The notes under the pieces: model-generated
Databases searched by the model: none
Seen by the model: only the letters and a program-made list of their open reading frames with translations
Told to the model about the DNA's origin: nothing
Position numbers and translations under genes: made by a program
Part shown: piece after piece, positions 1 to 11,575 of the stretch
How positions within the stretch are numbered: the stretch's first letter is position 1
Layout of the letters: every line of letters begins with the position of its first letter
Source: Argyresthia goedartella
Lineage: Eukaryota > Arthropoda > Insecta > Lepidoptera > Argyresthiidae
Direction of reading: 5' to 3'
DNA: 64,000 nucleotides
Assembly (NCBI GenBank): GCA_949825045.1
Contig: OX463818.1
Coordinates: forward strand, 27,916,906-27,980,905

Positions 1-350
1 TTGATTCTAATAAATCACTTAACAAGCATTCTAATAAATCTTATTTGTGCATCTGCTACGTCAGACTTGGTTTTTACAGACCATTAAACAGCACGGCAAA
101 TTTCAATCATCAATAAAATAAGTTTTTCGGACATAATTTAACAAAAACAAGTGAAAGCCGTGAAATGTGCAAATCTTTATAAACACATTCTTAGTTAATG
201 ATCTTTCGTTTAAGGTATTATTGACGTAGATATCTCACACATTCTTGAAGTTATGACTTACTAACCAGTTTGAGGGAGAAAAATAGATTTTTAGACAGTC
301 TTTTTAATTAATTAAATGTATGCTATTCATGCTCGAAATGAGATCCTTGG

Positions 351-1256
351 TATAAGATTAGTCGGTTTCGAGTGACAGGCAGTGGAATTGTGTGCCACGA
401 CCAAACCAAAAAACAGTTTAACTTTGTACGAACAGTTTATTCATCAGAATAAATGGCGCAAAAATAAATGTCACTTGGTTAATTAAATACTTATAAAATA
501 CACGAAAATAGGGACAAAATATAATCGCCATTACGAGAGGCTTACAGGAAGTGAGATTGGCCATAGACGACACACATCATAGTTTTTTTGAAAAAAAATA
601 TTTAAGGCATAGATACATGCGTTCTATTCAATACTTCCCCGTCATTGTCTCGCCCTTCGACCGCATTCCACAGGTTTTCCAATATCATTAGATTTTTCAT
701 AGAAAACTTCCACGTGTGAAAGTTGGCGGCTCCTTCTAACCTCTCAATGTTGTTCACACTCACATGAGGCGCAGACGCAGTCGCGGGGGCTCCTGCCACG
801 TGTTCCATACGGGGGGCCTCACCCGACATCGGCGACGATGATGACGATCGCGGAGTGGACATTGTGATGTCTTGTGGAAATAAACTTCAGTAGCCCGATT
901 CTCAGATGTATTCCACACAGTATATAAGCAAATCGCGAGGCACAACTGCACTGAGGACATAACCTATAAGATTAGTCGGTTTTGAGTGACAGGCAGTGGA
1001 ATTGTGTGCCACGACCATACCAAAATACAGTTAAACTTTGTACGAACAGTTTATTCATCAGAATAAATGTCTACAACAGTAAATGTCACTTGGTTAATTG
1101 AATACTTATAAAATACACGAAAATAGGGACAAAATATAATCGCCATTACGAGAGGCTTACAGGAAGTAAGATTGGCCATAGACGACACACATCATAGTTT
1201 AAAAAAAAAAAATTTAAGGCGTTGCGCGTTAAGAACATGCGTTCTATTCAATACTT
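351..1256 (-). mobile_element. Internally deleted Copia-type LTR retrotransposon
   Basis: Two direct repeats, 351-636 and 965-1256 (about 290 bp, clearly homologous with small indels), flank a short internal region that on the minus strand encodes only the start of a Copia-type gag. They therefore behave as LTRs. Immediately inside the 965 boundary the minus strand reads GGTTATGTCCTCAG, which resembles the half-tRNA-Met primer-binding site of Copia elements (inference). Everything from mid-gag through pol is missing, so the copy cannot be autonomous. LTR edges are estimated from where homology stops; no clear target duplication was seen. Confidence 0.6.
602..862 (-). pseudogene. Copia-type gag N-terminal fragment
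   Basis: This 86-codon ORF starts at a real ATG (860-862). Residues about 38-70 read as the conserved N-terminus of Copia gag polyproteins: LEGAANFHTWKFSMKNLMI followed by LWNAVEG. That motif normally sits at the very start of Gag. The frame then runs straight into the downstream LTR and stops, so the rest of gag and all of protease, integrase, reverse transcriptase and RNase H have been deleted. The upstream 100 bp up to the other LTR would be leader sequence. Confidence 0.6.
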
Positions 1257-1318
1257 GGTTCATCACACAGACACGAGCCCCTCTTCGGACTTCTGTGGTC
1301 GTGATTTTGAGCATCATT

Positions 1319-1522
1319 TCATCTTTCATGGAGTCGAAAGCCATTCTTATTTTTTAAATCAACTTCTTTTGTGTTGATGGCTACGTTAGAATAGACCAGT
1401 TCTTTGGCTCTGCCCCACACAAAATAGTCCATTGGGGTTAGGTCTGGTGAACGAGCAGGCCAAGGAATAGGCCGTCTCTGCCGATCTAGCAATGGGAAAA
1501 CAATCGTCAAGATAGCTTTCAC
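1319..1522 (-). pseudogene. mariner/IS630-type transposase C-terminal scrap
   Basis: On the minus strand the peptide contains IPWPARSPDLTPMDYFVWG followed by RAKELVYSNV. This is the signature around the third catalytic residue of mariner-like (IS630/Tc1/mariner superfamily) transposases, typically W-P-(A/P)-x-S-P-D-L-(N/T)-P-x-D/E. Only about 50 residues survive and the flanks are not transposase-like. It is a dead fragment next to the Copia remnant. Confidence 0.6.
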
Positions 1523-1639
1523 CGCCTAATGCATCTCCTATGCACTTAACAGCCTACGAAATTGAAATTAATTGGATTGAACTAAATTAAACTTCTTTAT
1601 TTTATTATTATTTGTCGCGATCTTCTTTTATTGTTTAAA

Positions 1640-2163
1640 TGTCATGTATGTACAGTTACATACACTAGTTTATCTACTAAACTATCTTTCTTTCGCTACT
1701 TTTAATTTTCACCTACTTTCCTTGCAGCCGTTGAAAGAAAAGCAAATTATGCACCTGCGAGGTGCATAAATAAGTAATTTATATTTCACTCGTGCCTTTT
1801 AGAGCCCTCGCTAGCGCTCAAATAAGCAAGCGCAAATAACACTCGATGCAATAATAAATTACTTTCTGCTTAGTGCAACAATCTACTATTTTTCAATTAT
1901 AACACCATAGGGCAGTTTTTGGTACATCTTTAAAATACCAAAATGCCTTGATATCTCCCTAACAATGCAGCGCACAGTCGGAAGAGAAACTCACAACTAT
2001 ACAGTTACGCAATACCTATAGCAACACCAAATTGGATAACCCGTTTCACCAAAACAACAACTTTTGTTAAGAATTTGGATGAAAAATCATTGACTCCAAA
2101 ATGAGCAGGATATCGCAAATGTTTTACTACTTGAATTAAGTGTTTCGCATTTAATGTGTTATA
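1640..2163. other. AT-rich repeat debris
   Basis: No gene is visible. Positions about 1645-1680 carry the internal module of the foldback MITE family (acagttacatacactagttt). Positions 1770-1860 contain an imperfect inverted pair around ataagtaatttat / ataataaattactt. The remainder is unrecognised AT-rich sequence. Confidence 0.35.
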
Positions 2164-2583
2164 AAAATAAAAACCACATGTTACGACCAGCATTATGATA
2201 AACTTCTTGGTAAAAACTCATTTCTTATCTGAATATTGATATTTTATGACCATAATGTATCTACCAAAATTTGTTAAATTATGACATTCAAATTTCGAAC
2301 GCTGACTCCCACCTGCGTGCCGCCCCTAGTTTGTCTGTGAAGTTGGTACTGCTGAACAAGCTAAACAACTGCATGCAGAGCTAAGATCAATGCCACAATG
2401 CCGGTCAAACATGCGGTTCCTGAACACATCAAAGAGAGGATATGATATGTGTGTAGATAAACTAGTGTATGTAACTGTACATAATTAGGCATTAAAACTC
2501 TCGAGTGATATTATTATTACACATATATATTATTATCATACGAGTATTAATGCTGTATTAATAATGTCACATAAACTACTATT
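2164..2583 (-). mobile_element. Foldback MITE, copy a
   Basis: This is a minus-oriented member of a family seen at least seven more times in the window. Diagnostic modules in order are aaccacatgttacgaccagc, ttggtaaaaactcatttctt, gacattcaaatttcgaacgc, tgccggtcaaacatgcggtt, tgtgtgtagataaactagtg, and the terminal gtcacataaactactatta. There is no ORF. It ends about 100 bp before the Tc1 element. Confidence 0.7.
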
Positions 2584-2689
2584 ACGAGCGATATTTGAAG
2601 GGCGTCTAAGGGTGTATTTACCTGTCCCCTCACTCCGCGCCTCTTCGGCGAAACGACATAAAGCCGGCTATCCACAATGGGATATAATA

Positions 2690-4264
2690 TATACTACTCA
2701 AAAGAAAATAGGGGCCACTAAGTATTTTGATTGCTACGTGAAAAATATAGTAAACAGTAATGTATATTTATTAAAATAGCATGTAACAAGGCTTTTTTTT
2801 AACTTATGCTAATAACCATTTAATTGTGTAGTCAATTGTTTCACTTATTTCAATTAACATGAAATTATTCCATTGTCAACAGCAAAAACTAAACAGAAAC
2901 TCTTTGCAACACAAAACAAAAACTGACACAAGCTGTTTTTTTAATGGTTTAGTAACGGGTGTGTCCTCCTCTCCTGTTTTCACACTCCTGGAGCCTTGAA
3001 TGCATACTCTCGATTAAGTTTCTGATGTTTTCATCAGGTATCTCTTCCCACGCACGTTTCAGAGCATCCATAAGCTGTTGCTGGTTGTGAACCTCTTGCT
3101 CATGCTCCCTAACCCTTCGTTTTAATTGGTCCCACATATGCTCTATTGGATTTAAATCCGGACTATACGCTGGCCATGGTAGGACACGAATATGGGAGTC
3201 ATCCAGTACAGCCTGAGTGGCCCGAGCTGTGTGTGGGCGTGCATTGTCATGCATTAACCAGAACCCTGGCCCCACTCTCTGTGAGAATGGAATCACATGA
3301 GGCCTGATGACTTCATCGATGTACCGTTGTGCAGTTACTGTGCCTTGATTTAAGAAAACCAGCTCAGTTTTGCCTTGTAAGCTAATCCCAGCCCAAACCA
3401 TCACACTAGGACCTCCAAAGCGGTCAATTTCCTTGATGCTGACATCGGAAAATCTCTCACCCTGTCGTCTCCATACTCTAATCCGCCGATCATCACTACA
3501 AAGCTTCACTTTACACTCATCTGTGAAGAGCACCATACCCCATTGATTAATGCTCCAATCTGAATGTTCGCGGCAAAAACTTAAACGGTTTCCACGTTGA
3601 ACCCTAGATAAAGGAATTCGTACTACTCGGCGTCTGGACCTTTGCTGGTCTTCATGCAGTCGATTACGTATCGTTTGGTCACTAACACGAGTCCCCGTTG
3701 TCAACCGTAGGCGATTTTGTAACTTACGTGCCATCACAGAGCGCTCTCGACGGGCACTCAATCGGATGTAGCGATCCTCTTGTGCCGTAGTCGCTCGCAC
3801 CCTGCCCGATCCAGGCCTTCTTGCAACACTGCCAGTCTCTTGGAACCGATGCCACACATTTTGGATGGCTCGGCGAGAGAAACCCAACGAAAAAGCTACA
3901 GACCGCTGTGAATGACCTTCAGCAATCAATGTAACGGCTCTGGTGGCAGTAATGGTATCCATATGCCTTCGTTGACGTGGCATTATTAACAAAAGATGTT
4001 TTAAGAAGCAAAAGATGGACAGAAATAGTTTTTTAACAGAATAAAATTGTGATTCCATCTGAAAGGAATTTGACCTGAAACTTGTTTTTTTTTTATTTGC
4101 TTCAATTTCTGGCCAGCTGTAAGACTTAAACACCAGCGTTAAAGAGGTTGGATACTGAAGGAGGCCGGACATCATTAATTAGTCACTTATTAATTAGTTT
4201 ACATCTAAAAATTTACTCAAAAACAGAAATATGTAAGTGGCCCTTATTTTCTTTTGAGTAGTAT
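2690..4264 (-). mobile_element. Full-length Tc1-like DNA transposon
   Basis: A single long transposase ORF lies between inverted ends. The left end reads atatactactcaaaagaaaa from about 2690, and the right end (to about 4264) is its reverse complement with one or two mismatches, extending through the aata-gggccact stretch. Both ends lie in TATATA context, consistent with the TA target preference of the superfamily. Total length about 1.57 kb is normal for Tc1 elements. The exact outer base is ambiguous because the flanking target is itself a TA run. Confidence 0.85.
2949..3983 (-). CDS. Tc1 transposase, apparently intact
   Basis: 344 residues from the ATG at 3983. The frame stays open a further 64 codons upstream, but the ATG giving MPRQRRHMDT is the natural family start. 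The N-terminal half holds paired helix-turn-helix DNA-binding domains (EGHSQRSVAFSLGFSRRAIQ and the QTIRNRL region). The catalytic domain has D in LFTDECKVKL, D in LMHDNARPHTA, and E in DLNPIEHMWDQL, with 34 residues between the second D and the E, i.e. DD34E. Length, motif spacing and absence of stops fit a functional cut-and-paste transposase acting on the flanking TIRs. No expression evidence can be read from the sequence. Confidence 0.9.
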   Translation of the reverse strand: MPRQRRHMDTITATRAVTLIAEGHSQRSVAFSLGFSRRAIQNVWHRFQETGSVARRPGSGRVRATTAQEDRYIRLSARRERSVMARKLQNRLRLTTGTRVSDQTIRNRLHEDQQRSRRRVVRIPLSRVQRGNRLSFCREHSDWSINQWGMVLFTDECKVKLCSDDRRIRVWRRQGERFSDVSIKEIDRFGGPSVMVWAGISLQGKTELVFLNQGTVTAQRYIDEVIRPHVIPFSQRVGPGFWLMHDNARPHTARATQAVLDDSHIRVLPWPAYSPDLNPIEHMWDQLKRRVREHEQEVHNQQQLMDALKRAWEEIPDENIRNLIESMHSRLQECENRRGGHTRY

Positions 4265-4970
4265 ATATTGTATCCCAAGATTTATTTTATTTTGTTTGAA
4301 TACGTCAAATGTGTAGTTATTTATTCCCATCCACACTCAAGTCATCATTGTACTCATTAATCTTTCTCTTGTTACATGGATTATGTTTTCTGCTATCTTT
4401 TGACCTTTGTAAACAAGTGCAATCACCCGGTTATCCGTGCACTAACAGCAGACAGAAAATTATGTCCGATTGAATGACAGGCGCCTACCATTCGCCTGGT
4501 TGTATATATTTTTTTCACGCCACTGCTCGGAAATATGGCCAAAGATAGATTGAAATGAGAGTAGAAAGTAGTTCTTAGTAGTGCAATTCAAAAACAGTCA
4601 AACAATGTAGATTTGCAAAGTAAAATGTAGTGTTTAGCGGCCTTTTTTACTTTCTACTCTGCTATTGGTCGATTATTTTTGACATTAGTAACTCGTTCAG
4701 AAAATAACAAAATTATTAGAGCAACATTACATTTGTGCGTTTAATTAAAAAATTAAAACGTCAAATTCGCTCAATGAATGTGTACTTTTACGATTGTAAG
4801 CGTTTTTTATTTAAGTATGTGAAAAACGCCTTTGCATGCTTAAAAAAAGTATAAATAAAAAATTTGAAAAGGCGGGAAGGAAAATTTCTTCTGTCTGTTC
4901 TTTAGATCGGAAACAAACATTCAGATAATTGTGTATAATTCTGTACGATTTGAAATAAAAATAAATAACA
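4265..4970. other. Gene-free flank of the Crypton-like gene
   Basis: No ORF or recognised repeat. This AT-rich stretch may hold the 5' flank or promoter of the downstream recombinase gene, but no specific motif is convincing. No terminal repeats that would mark an element boundary were found here. Confidence 0.3.
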
Positions 4971-6358
4971 ATGAGTGACACGAGTACGGACATGGATCTT
5001 ACACCGCCGGAAATTCAAAACACTGCAAAGTCAGTGATTCGAAATTTATTGCCCATTAAATCCCGAAATAAATATAAGAAAGTGTATGAAAATTTCAAGA
5101 CATGGCAAAAAAATAAAAAAAAAAACTATTTCTCTGAAAGTGTAATGCTGACGTATTTTGATGAACTCTCGAAAAAATATAAATCCTCCACTTTATGGGG
5201 CATTTATTCAATGCTAAAGGCAACGCTTAATACGGAGCACAACATCAATATCAAAAACTACACCAAGTTACTAACTCTATTGAAAAGGCTATCAGAAGGC
5301 TTTCAATCAAAAAAATCAAAGGTCTTGACAGCGGAAAATGTTGAAAGTTTCTTGAGAGATGCACCTGATGAAGTGTTTTTAGCAACAAAGGTAAGTTATT
5401 TCACAACGTGACCGATGGTTATTTTTCCTTTCCGTTGCTTAATATATTTTGTATTAACCAAATTATTACCATTATTACAGGTCATTTTAATATTTGGAGT
5501 AAATGGGGCATGCAGGGCAGCTGAATTAATTAATATAAAAATCGATGACATTGAAGATCACCACGATATGATTTTGGTCAAACTGAAAAACACTAAAACA
5601 AAAATTTATCGGTCGTTTATCATTCGTGATGAATTTTTGGAAATTGTCAAAAAATATCAAAACCTCCGCCCGGAAAACGCGGGATGTAATAGATTTTTCC
5701 TAAATTATGTTAATGGTAAATGTACCAAGCAGCCTATAGGCCGGCATAAACTTCGTGCTATACCAAAAACCATTGTGGCCTATTTGAAGCTTCTGGACGC
5801 TGAATCTTACACCGGTCACTGCTTTCGAAGAACCTCGGCAACTCTGCTAGCAGACTCCGGTGCCAATTTAATCACATTGAAAAGGCATGGCGGTTGTGCA
5901 TCGGATAAGGTGGCAGAAGCATATATAGCAGACTCAGTAGAAAATAAAGTCAAAGTCAACCACCAAATTAATGAGGCGATAAATTTACGTGCTCGTCCGT
6001 CTACATCAGCAGACACGAAAGCAGGACCATCAACACCTAAGGAAACCTTACTGTCAAACTCACCTCATCCTGCATCATTCGATGATATCCCATTAGTTTA
6101 TCTATCTAAGTATAATATTTATCTATATAAGTATGTGTATCGTTGTCTAGTACCCAAGATACAGGGAATCCTAGTTTGGGGCTAGATCAATGTGTGTAAA
6201 TAGTGTCCAAGGTATTATTATTATTATTATTATTATTAGCATCACACTCCATACCGGCCGAAATGACACAAAATACTAATATAAATGTTCCGGGAAAAAA
6301 CATTTCCTTGTCATTCCACAACTGCCCTAATGCGAATATCAATATTACTTTTAATTAA
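4971..6358 (+). pseudogene. Crypton-like tyrosine recombinase gene, one intron, SINE-disrupted
   Basis: Exon 1 is 4971-5390 (140 codons from an ATG) and exon 2 starts at 5481; the 90-bp intron is GTAAGT...TTACAG and joins in phase 0. The N-terminal part looks like a helical core-binding domain. The catalytic part shows the tyrosine recombinase set: R in NGACRAAELINIKI, HxxR in GHCFRRTSATLLADSG, H in LKRHGGCAS, and Y in AEAYIADS. This arrangement matches Crypton-type transposon recombinases and their domesticated relatives. At 6096 the frame runs into a SINE (6096-6239) flanked by ATTAG on both sides. After the SINE the same frame continues through an Asn/Ile-rich tail to a stop at 6356-6358. 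Apart from the SINE the gene looks open. Confidence 0.75.
6096..6239 (+). mobile_element. SINE-A copy 1, 5'-truncated
   Basis: Matches the 3' part of the tRNA-derived SINE-A family (tatctatctaagtataatat ... gtatcgttgtctagtaccca ... agtttggggctagatcaatg) and ends in an (ATT)n tail at about 6212-6239. ATTAG occurs immediately before and at the end of the insert, consistent with a short target duplication. It interrupts the Crypton-like coding sequence. Confidence 0.75.
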
Positions 6359-6521
6359 ACTGTGTATTATACTGTGTACTAAACCTGTTTTATTTCCTTA
6401 CATTAGGCGTGAAAAGCACATAGTAAATGCCTCGGTAGAAAGTGCAATAGATGGACTCGCATCTTCGTCGAACTAACTCGTCCGTTTATTGCTTACTTTC
6501 TATACCTGGGCAACAATGTAC

Positions 6522-9500
6522 TAAGGTATGTTCGCCTAATAAGGACCGGTTCCTAATAATAGCCACCATTTCAAAAATCCCGCTCCCGATACTAAATTGA
6601 AATCAAATTTCGCGCCGACGCTCCTCATTAACCAATCATTGAAGCGCATTGGCATTACTTGGGTTTTAAGCCGCCATTTTGTCAGCATGCCTGTCGATGC
6701 AGTTCACGTCACGACTCGTAGGTCATTTTATAAAATTTGTTGGTGTTATTCGATTAATTCAAGTGTTTCTGTTTCGTTTTGGCAAGAAGTTTGTACATGA
6801 AAAGGAATAAGTAACATTTAGGCGTGGATTGTGATGGTAAGGTTATTGAAAGAACAAATTTTTTGTCGATTTTGATTAGTTTTCTGCAGGATGGCGAAGT
6901 GCCTAACAAGGACCACGTCCTTGTCACCAAATAAGGACCGGACCTTATTAGGTGTATAAAACTCTGTTCGGCTTATTTTTATAATAACATTTTTGGTTTT
7001 AGTGCAAGAAATATGTAACCAACAACCAAAAAAAAGCGTGGAATAGGATGGTCTCAATGCGATATGAAGAATGCATTAGAAGAAATAAAGAATAGCCGGA
7101 TGTCGTAGCGTGCGGTCGCTTTGAAATACAATATACCACGACGAACTCTTAAGAATTATATAAAGTCTGGAAGTGCAGTAAAGAGGATGGGAAGAAAAGC
7201 TATTTTTACGGAAGCGCAAGAAAAGGATTTGGCGGAGAGAATAAAGAGGTTTTCAAAAATAGGAGTTCCCTTAACCCCAAAACTAATGCGTAGACACGCT
7301 TATTTGTTTTGTAAGAAGCACAACATCAAAAACTGTTTTAGTGACAAAAAATCGACAGCTGGCAGAAAATGGCTCAAAAACTTCCTAGCGAGAAATAAAG
7401 ATATTTCAAAACGTAAAGCACAATTTATGAATCCAGCTAGGGCTCAAAAGCTAAATAAGCCTATAGTTGAACAGCACTTCAAAGCAATCCGGGAAATATA
7501 TGACGACCTTAACACAGACGAAAATCCGGAACGTCCATATAATATTGATGAAAAGGGGTGCAGGCTCACAGTTCATCGGCAACCACAAGTATTGGCTGAG
7601 AAAGGTTCACGCAGGGTCCATCTTATAGCTCAAGAGCATGCAGAAAATGTGACTGTTGCTATCTGCGTAAATGCTGCTGGGATGGCAATTCCCCCAATGA
7701 TACTATTCAAGGGCAAGAGAATGCGTGATGAGTTTAAAGAAAATTTACCCCCGGGGACCTTGGTCAAAATGGCTCCAAAAGGCTCTATGACCACTGAACT
7801 ATTCGTGGACTTTATCAACCACTTGGCAAAATACAAATCTCCAGGCAAGTGCCTTCTTGTTTTCGACGGAGCTTCAACGCATTTAGGTTGCAACATTGTT
7901 GATGCAGCGGAAAAACAGGACATAGTCCTTTATTGCTTACCTTCAAACACCACCCACGAGCTGCAACCACTCGACAAATCTATCAACAAGTCTTTCGAGC
8001 TCTTTTGGGACGAACAGATATTACAGTTTAATTACCAAAACCCACAAAAAAAGCTCACTAAAGCTCGTTCCAATTAAATCTTGACAAAGGTTTGGTCAAA
8101 GTACATGACTCAAAGCAATATTGAGAGTGGATTCAGGTCAAAGTGCATGACTCAAAGCAATATTGAGAGTGGATTCAGGGCAACTGGTCTATACCCCTGG
8201 GACCCAAGTGCGATCCCAGAAGAAGCTTTCGTGCCGTCTATACTGACTCATTTGACTTTAGCACCCTCAGGTACTGGAATTTCAGTGACGGCACCAAGTT
8301 CTCCCGAATGTATTCAAGTCCCACATGACACCTTCGACCCAGACGTCACTTTCTACGATGAAGATAACTCAGCTCAAATTTCAGTGACGGCACCAAGTTC
8401 TCCCGAATGTATTCAAGTCCCACATGACACCGTCGACCCAGATGTCACTTTCTATGATGAAGATAACTCAGCTCAAAATCTAACTTCAGCAAAAAAACAA
8501 GTGGTACAGGCTAATCATACTTTAAAAAAAATAGTGGATTACAGCTCTTCTACTGAATCAGCACAAGGGGAAATAGATTCAATCGCGAACAATTTACCAA
8601 TGGAGAATATTCACTACGATTCTCCCGTTCCTGGCCCTTTAGGATTGCATGTTCGCTACAGTACTCCCGTTCCTGGCCCTTCAGGATTGCACCTTCGTCG
8701 TCCACCTACCCTTTTATCCTCCCCGTCTGAAGGTTCAGACATTGAACACCATCTGCCAATTCATCTAAATTATCCAGCAAGGAATATCAGAATTTATACG
8801 TCATCCTTTACGGCATCTGACGAAGAACAAAATGAGATACCAATTCAGAAACATGTTGGGAATATCAGAATTTATACGTCATCCTCTACGGCATCTGACG
8901 AAGAACAAAATGAGATACCAATTCAGAAACATGTTGGATCAAAGGTTCAGACAGTTCCGATGATGACGATACCCCATTATCAAGATTTAGCGAAAAGCAA
9001 AACGTTTCTAGTGTGCAAAGGACACCTTTTCAACAATTTATTCCGACTCCTAATTATGCCCAAACTAAGGCAAAGCCAAGGCGCAAAGCGATTAATTACA
9101 TAGGACAACGCATAACCAAAGATTTATTCATAGACAAGGAAGCAGAGAAAAACCAAAAATCAACCAAGAAGAAGAAATATAATGAAGAACAAACCAAAAA
9201 AGGTAAAAAAGGGCACAAAAACGTTAAAGCTAACAAACAAAAGACAGCAGAGTACCAACAAAAACAAAACACTTACAAAAGTGTTACAACAACATCGAAG
9301 TCTAAAGCTAAACAACAAAATGAAAGCAAAGAGAATTCGACACGGAAGACAAAAATACATAAATCTAAAAAACTTAAGGAAGACTGGTACTGTCCTGCTT
9401 GCAAAAGTAATAATGTGGCAGATATGCGTCAGTGCAAAATCTGCGTTTTGTGTTATCACGAGGAATGTGTAGGCCTAACAAAAGAAGATTTAGATGACTT

Positions 9501-10580
9501 TATATGTCCGGATTGCTGTAAGTTTTACAATGACTTCTTGTTAAACAGAAAAATATTTTTTAGTTTTATTTTTGTAATGCCGTTTCACTACTTTATATGT
9601 ATAAGAACTTAGGAAAGAGTTCGTGACAAATTATTGTTACGTGCATTTTTGGACATGGCATAACCCTGTCTTGATTTAATTTCAAAATTATGTTGTTGTC
9701 AATTACTAAAACAAGTTTGTTGAGTTTCCTGAGTTAGAGATATTTCTATTATTTGTTTTGATCTGATTTGTTATGTAAGTTTTGTTTTGAGTTTATCTTT
9801 AGTTTTCAGTTTTAAATTTCCTAATATTTAATATGTAGGTACTTACAAGAACTTAGGAATGAGTTAGTGACAAATTATTGTTACGTGCATTTTTGTACAT
9901 GGCATAACCCTGTCTTGATTTAATTTCAAAATTATGTTGCTTATGTTGCTGTCAATTACTAAGACCAGTTTGTGTCACTGAGTTTCCTGAGTTCAATTTA
10001 TTTTTATTATTTGATAGGTCCAAATAAGGCCCACCGCCAAAAATGTGATTTCTAAAGACTTAATAAGGCCCAAGGGCTAATGACTGAAAATGTTCCTTAA
10101 TATGTTGTTTAATGCTTAAAATAGTTTCACTTAGTAAATATCAATACAATACAAAACCGTGTTTTATTAAAAGACATAAATCTAATCTATTTTTCTGCTT
10201 TTAAGTTTCTATAGACTTTTTAAGGACTAACACTACAATTCTTATGAATTTTTGGATTAATCCATCTGGAATGACAAAAACAATTGTAACAGTTAACAAA
10301 AAATATGAAATAAAAGAATTAAATTATGTGGTTTCGGAATTATCTAAGGAGCAGGAATGGGCCTTATTGAGATCACCTATTCATAATAAGGTCCATTGAC
10401 AAGCTTTTTAAAAACAATTTTTGTCATAAATTTACTTTGGATTCATGATTTTTGGTTAATGTTTTTATTTCTAATATAGGCAATTTGTACATTTCATATG
10501 TTTTTTAAGTTAAAATACTTCTTAAATCAGATTTATAAAGATTTACAAAAACCTGGTCCTTATTAGGCGAACTTACCTTA
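6522..10580 (+). mobile_element. Tigger/pogo-like DNA transposon with TIRs
   Basis: Left end taaggtatgttcgcctaata (from 6522) and right end ttaggcgaacttacctta (to 10580) are inverted copies about 27 bp long, each starting with TA, the expected target duplication. Inside lies a broken transposase gene. Extra copies of the end motif (aataagg / ccttatt) recur subterminally at about 6900-6955, 10023, 10063, 10363 and 10384. Length is about 4.06 kb. A near-duplicate of 9607-9740 occurs at 9850-9985, so the 3' part also carries an internal tandem duplication. Confidence 0.8.
7030..9530 (+). pseudogene. Tigger/pogo-type transposase with C-terminal PHD finger, decayed
   Basis: The coding trace starts with a pipsqueak-type HTH (WSQCDMKNALEEIKNSRMS, then ALKYNIPRRTLKNYIKSG) but an in-frame TAG at about 7106 separates these two pieces. 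The DDE_1 catalytic core follows, with D in YNIDEKGCRL, D in LLVFDGASTHLG, and the third acidic residue in LQPLDKSINK. A second in-frame stop (TAA, 8075-8077) splits the core from GFRATGLYPWDPSAIPEEAF. A long low-complexity Ser/Pro linker follows, then after a frameshift around 9000 a PHD finger: WYCPACKSNN, CKICVLCYHEECVG, ICPDCC. Such PHD tails are common in insect Tigger-like proteins. Two stops and one frameshift make this copy non-autonomous. Confidence 0.8.
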
Positions 10581-11575
10581 TTTTTTCTTTATTTGGGACA
10601 TATGAACAGAAAAACCTCTGAATCCATATCAATAAATTATACTGGAGCTGGATTCAGTGTTGGCAGAGTAATATGCCAGTGGGTTGATGCACCGACAAGC
10701 GTGGAGTTCCTTGCTACATAAAATGCGGAATTCACTTCACGGTATATTAGGCAAATAGACGTGGTGAAATATATTCAATAGTTAATTGATTTACAATGAA
10801 TGAAATTGTATTAAATAATATTAATTAGGACAACACAGTATTCCTCAGACAGGATGAGATCGCGAAGGGAGATTTAGGTTTTTAAATAGCGTTGCTATGT
10901 TTAATTAAAAGCAATATTTCTACCATTCAGACCATTAACAACACGATTATTTCAAACGAGCTGTCTTTTATTGCGACTTTGTCCCCCCCAAATGACCAAA
11001 ATCTAGATTACATAGTTTAGGATTAGTACAGGCTTACCTCCTTATTCATAAAACTTGTCAAACCTATGAAAGCTAAAATGTGCTTTGTCCTTTTTACACG
11101 AACAAGAATTTCAAAGTGACAGACAAAGACAAACGAATTATAACAGCATTATAGTTAAAATAGGTTTATTAGGTTTATTTTAAGGCGGTTAAACTATAAC
11201 TATCTCATAGTAGCGGGGGCCATCTGCACCCCTAACATGCCGCTGTCATGCCCCCTGATTATGAGCTGATGTCCGCTTGTAAAATCGGGTAAGCAGCAAA
11301 CTCCTCCCATATTTCATACACACACATATATATCGGCCAATTGGGCAACTTGCAGGTAGAACGCCTTCAGCATATAGGTACCGAGGCCATAGCTAACATT
11401 AACATCGTACGATAACTGTTTCACACAACACAACAAAGGGGTTGTTTTTAGTCCGTATACTACACGAGCTAGCTTTTCACCGAACTATTGATAACTAAAA
11501 TCACTTATATGTTTATAACAATTAAATAAATAACACGAATATAAATTCGGTGCGACAATATTACATATTTTTTTT
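10581..11575. other. Gene-free AT-rich stretch
   Basis: No credible ORF, tRNA or known repeat is recognised. There is a short C-run at 10983 and simple AT-rich sequence. Confidence 0.3.

Noticed and set aside
7630..7923. Minus-strand 97-codon ORF
   Set aside because: Shadow of the Tigger catalytic core.
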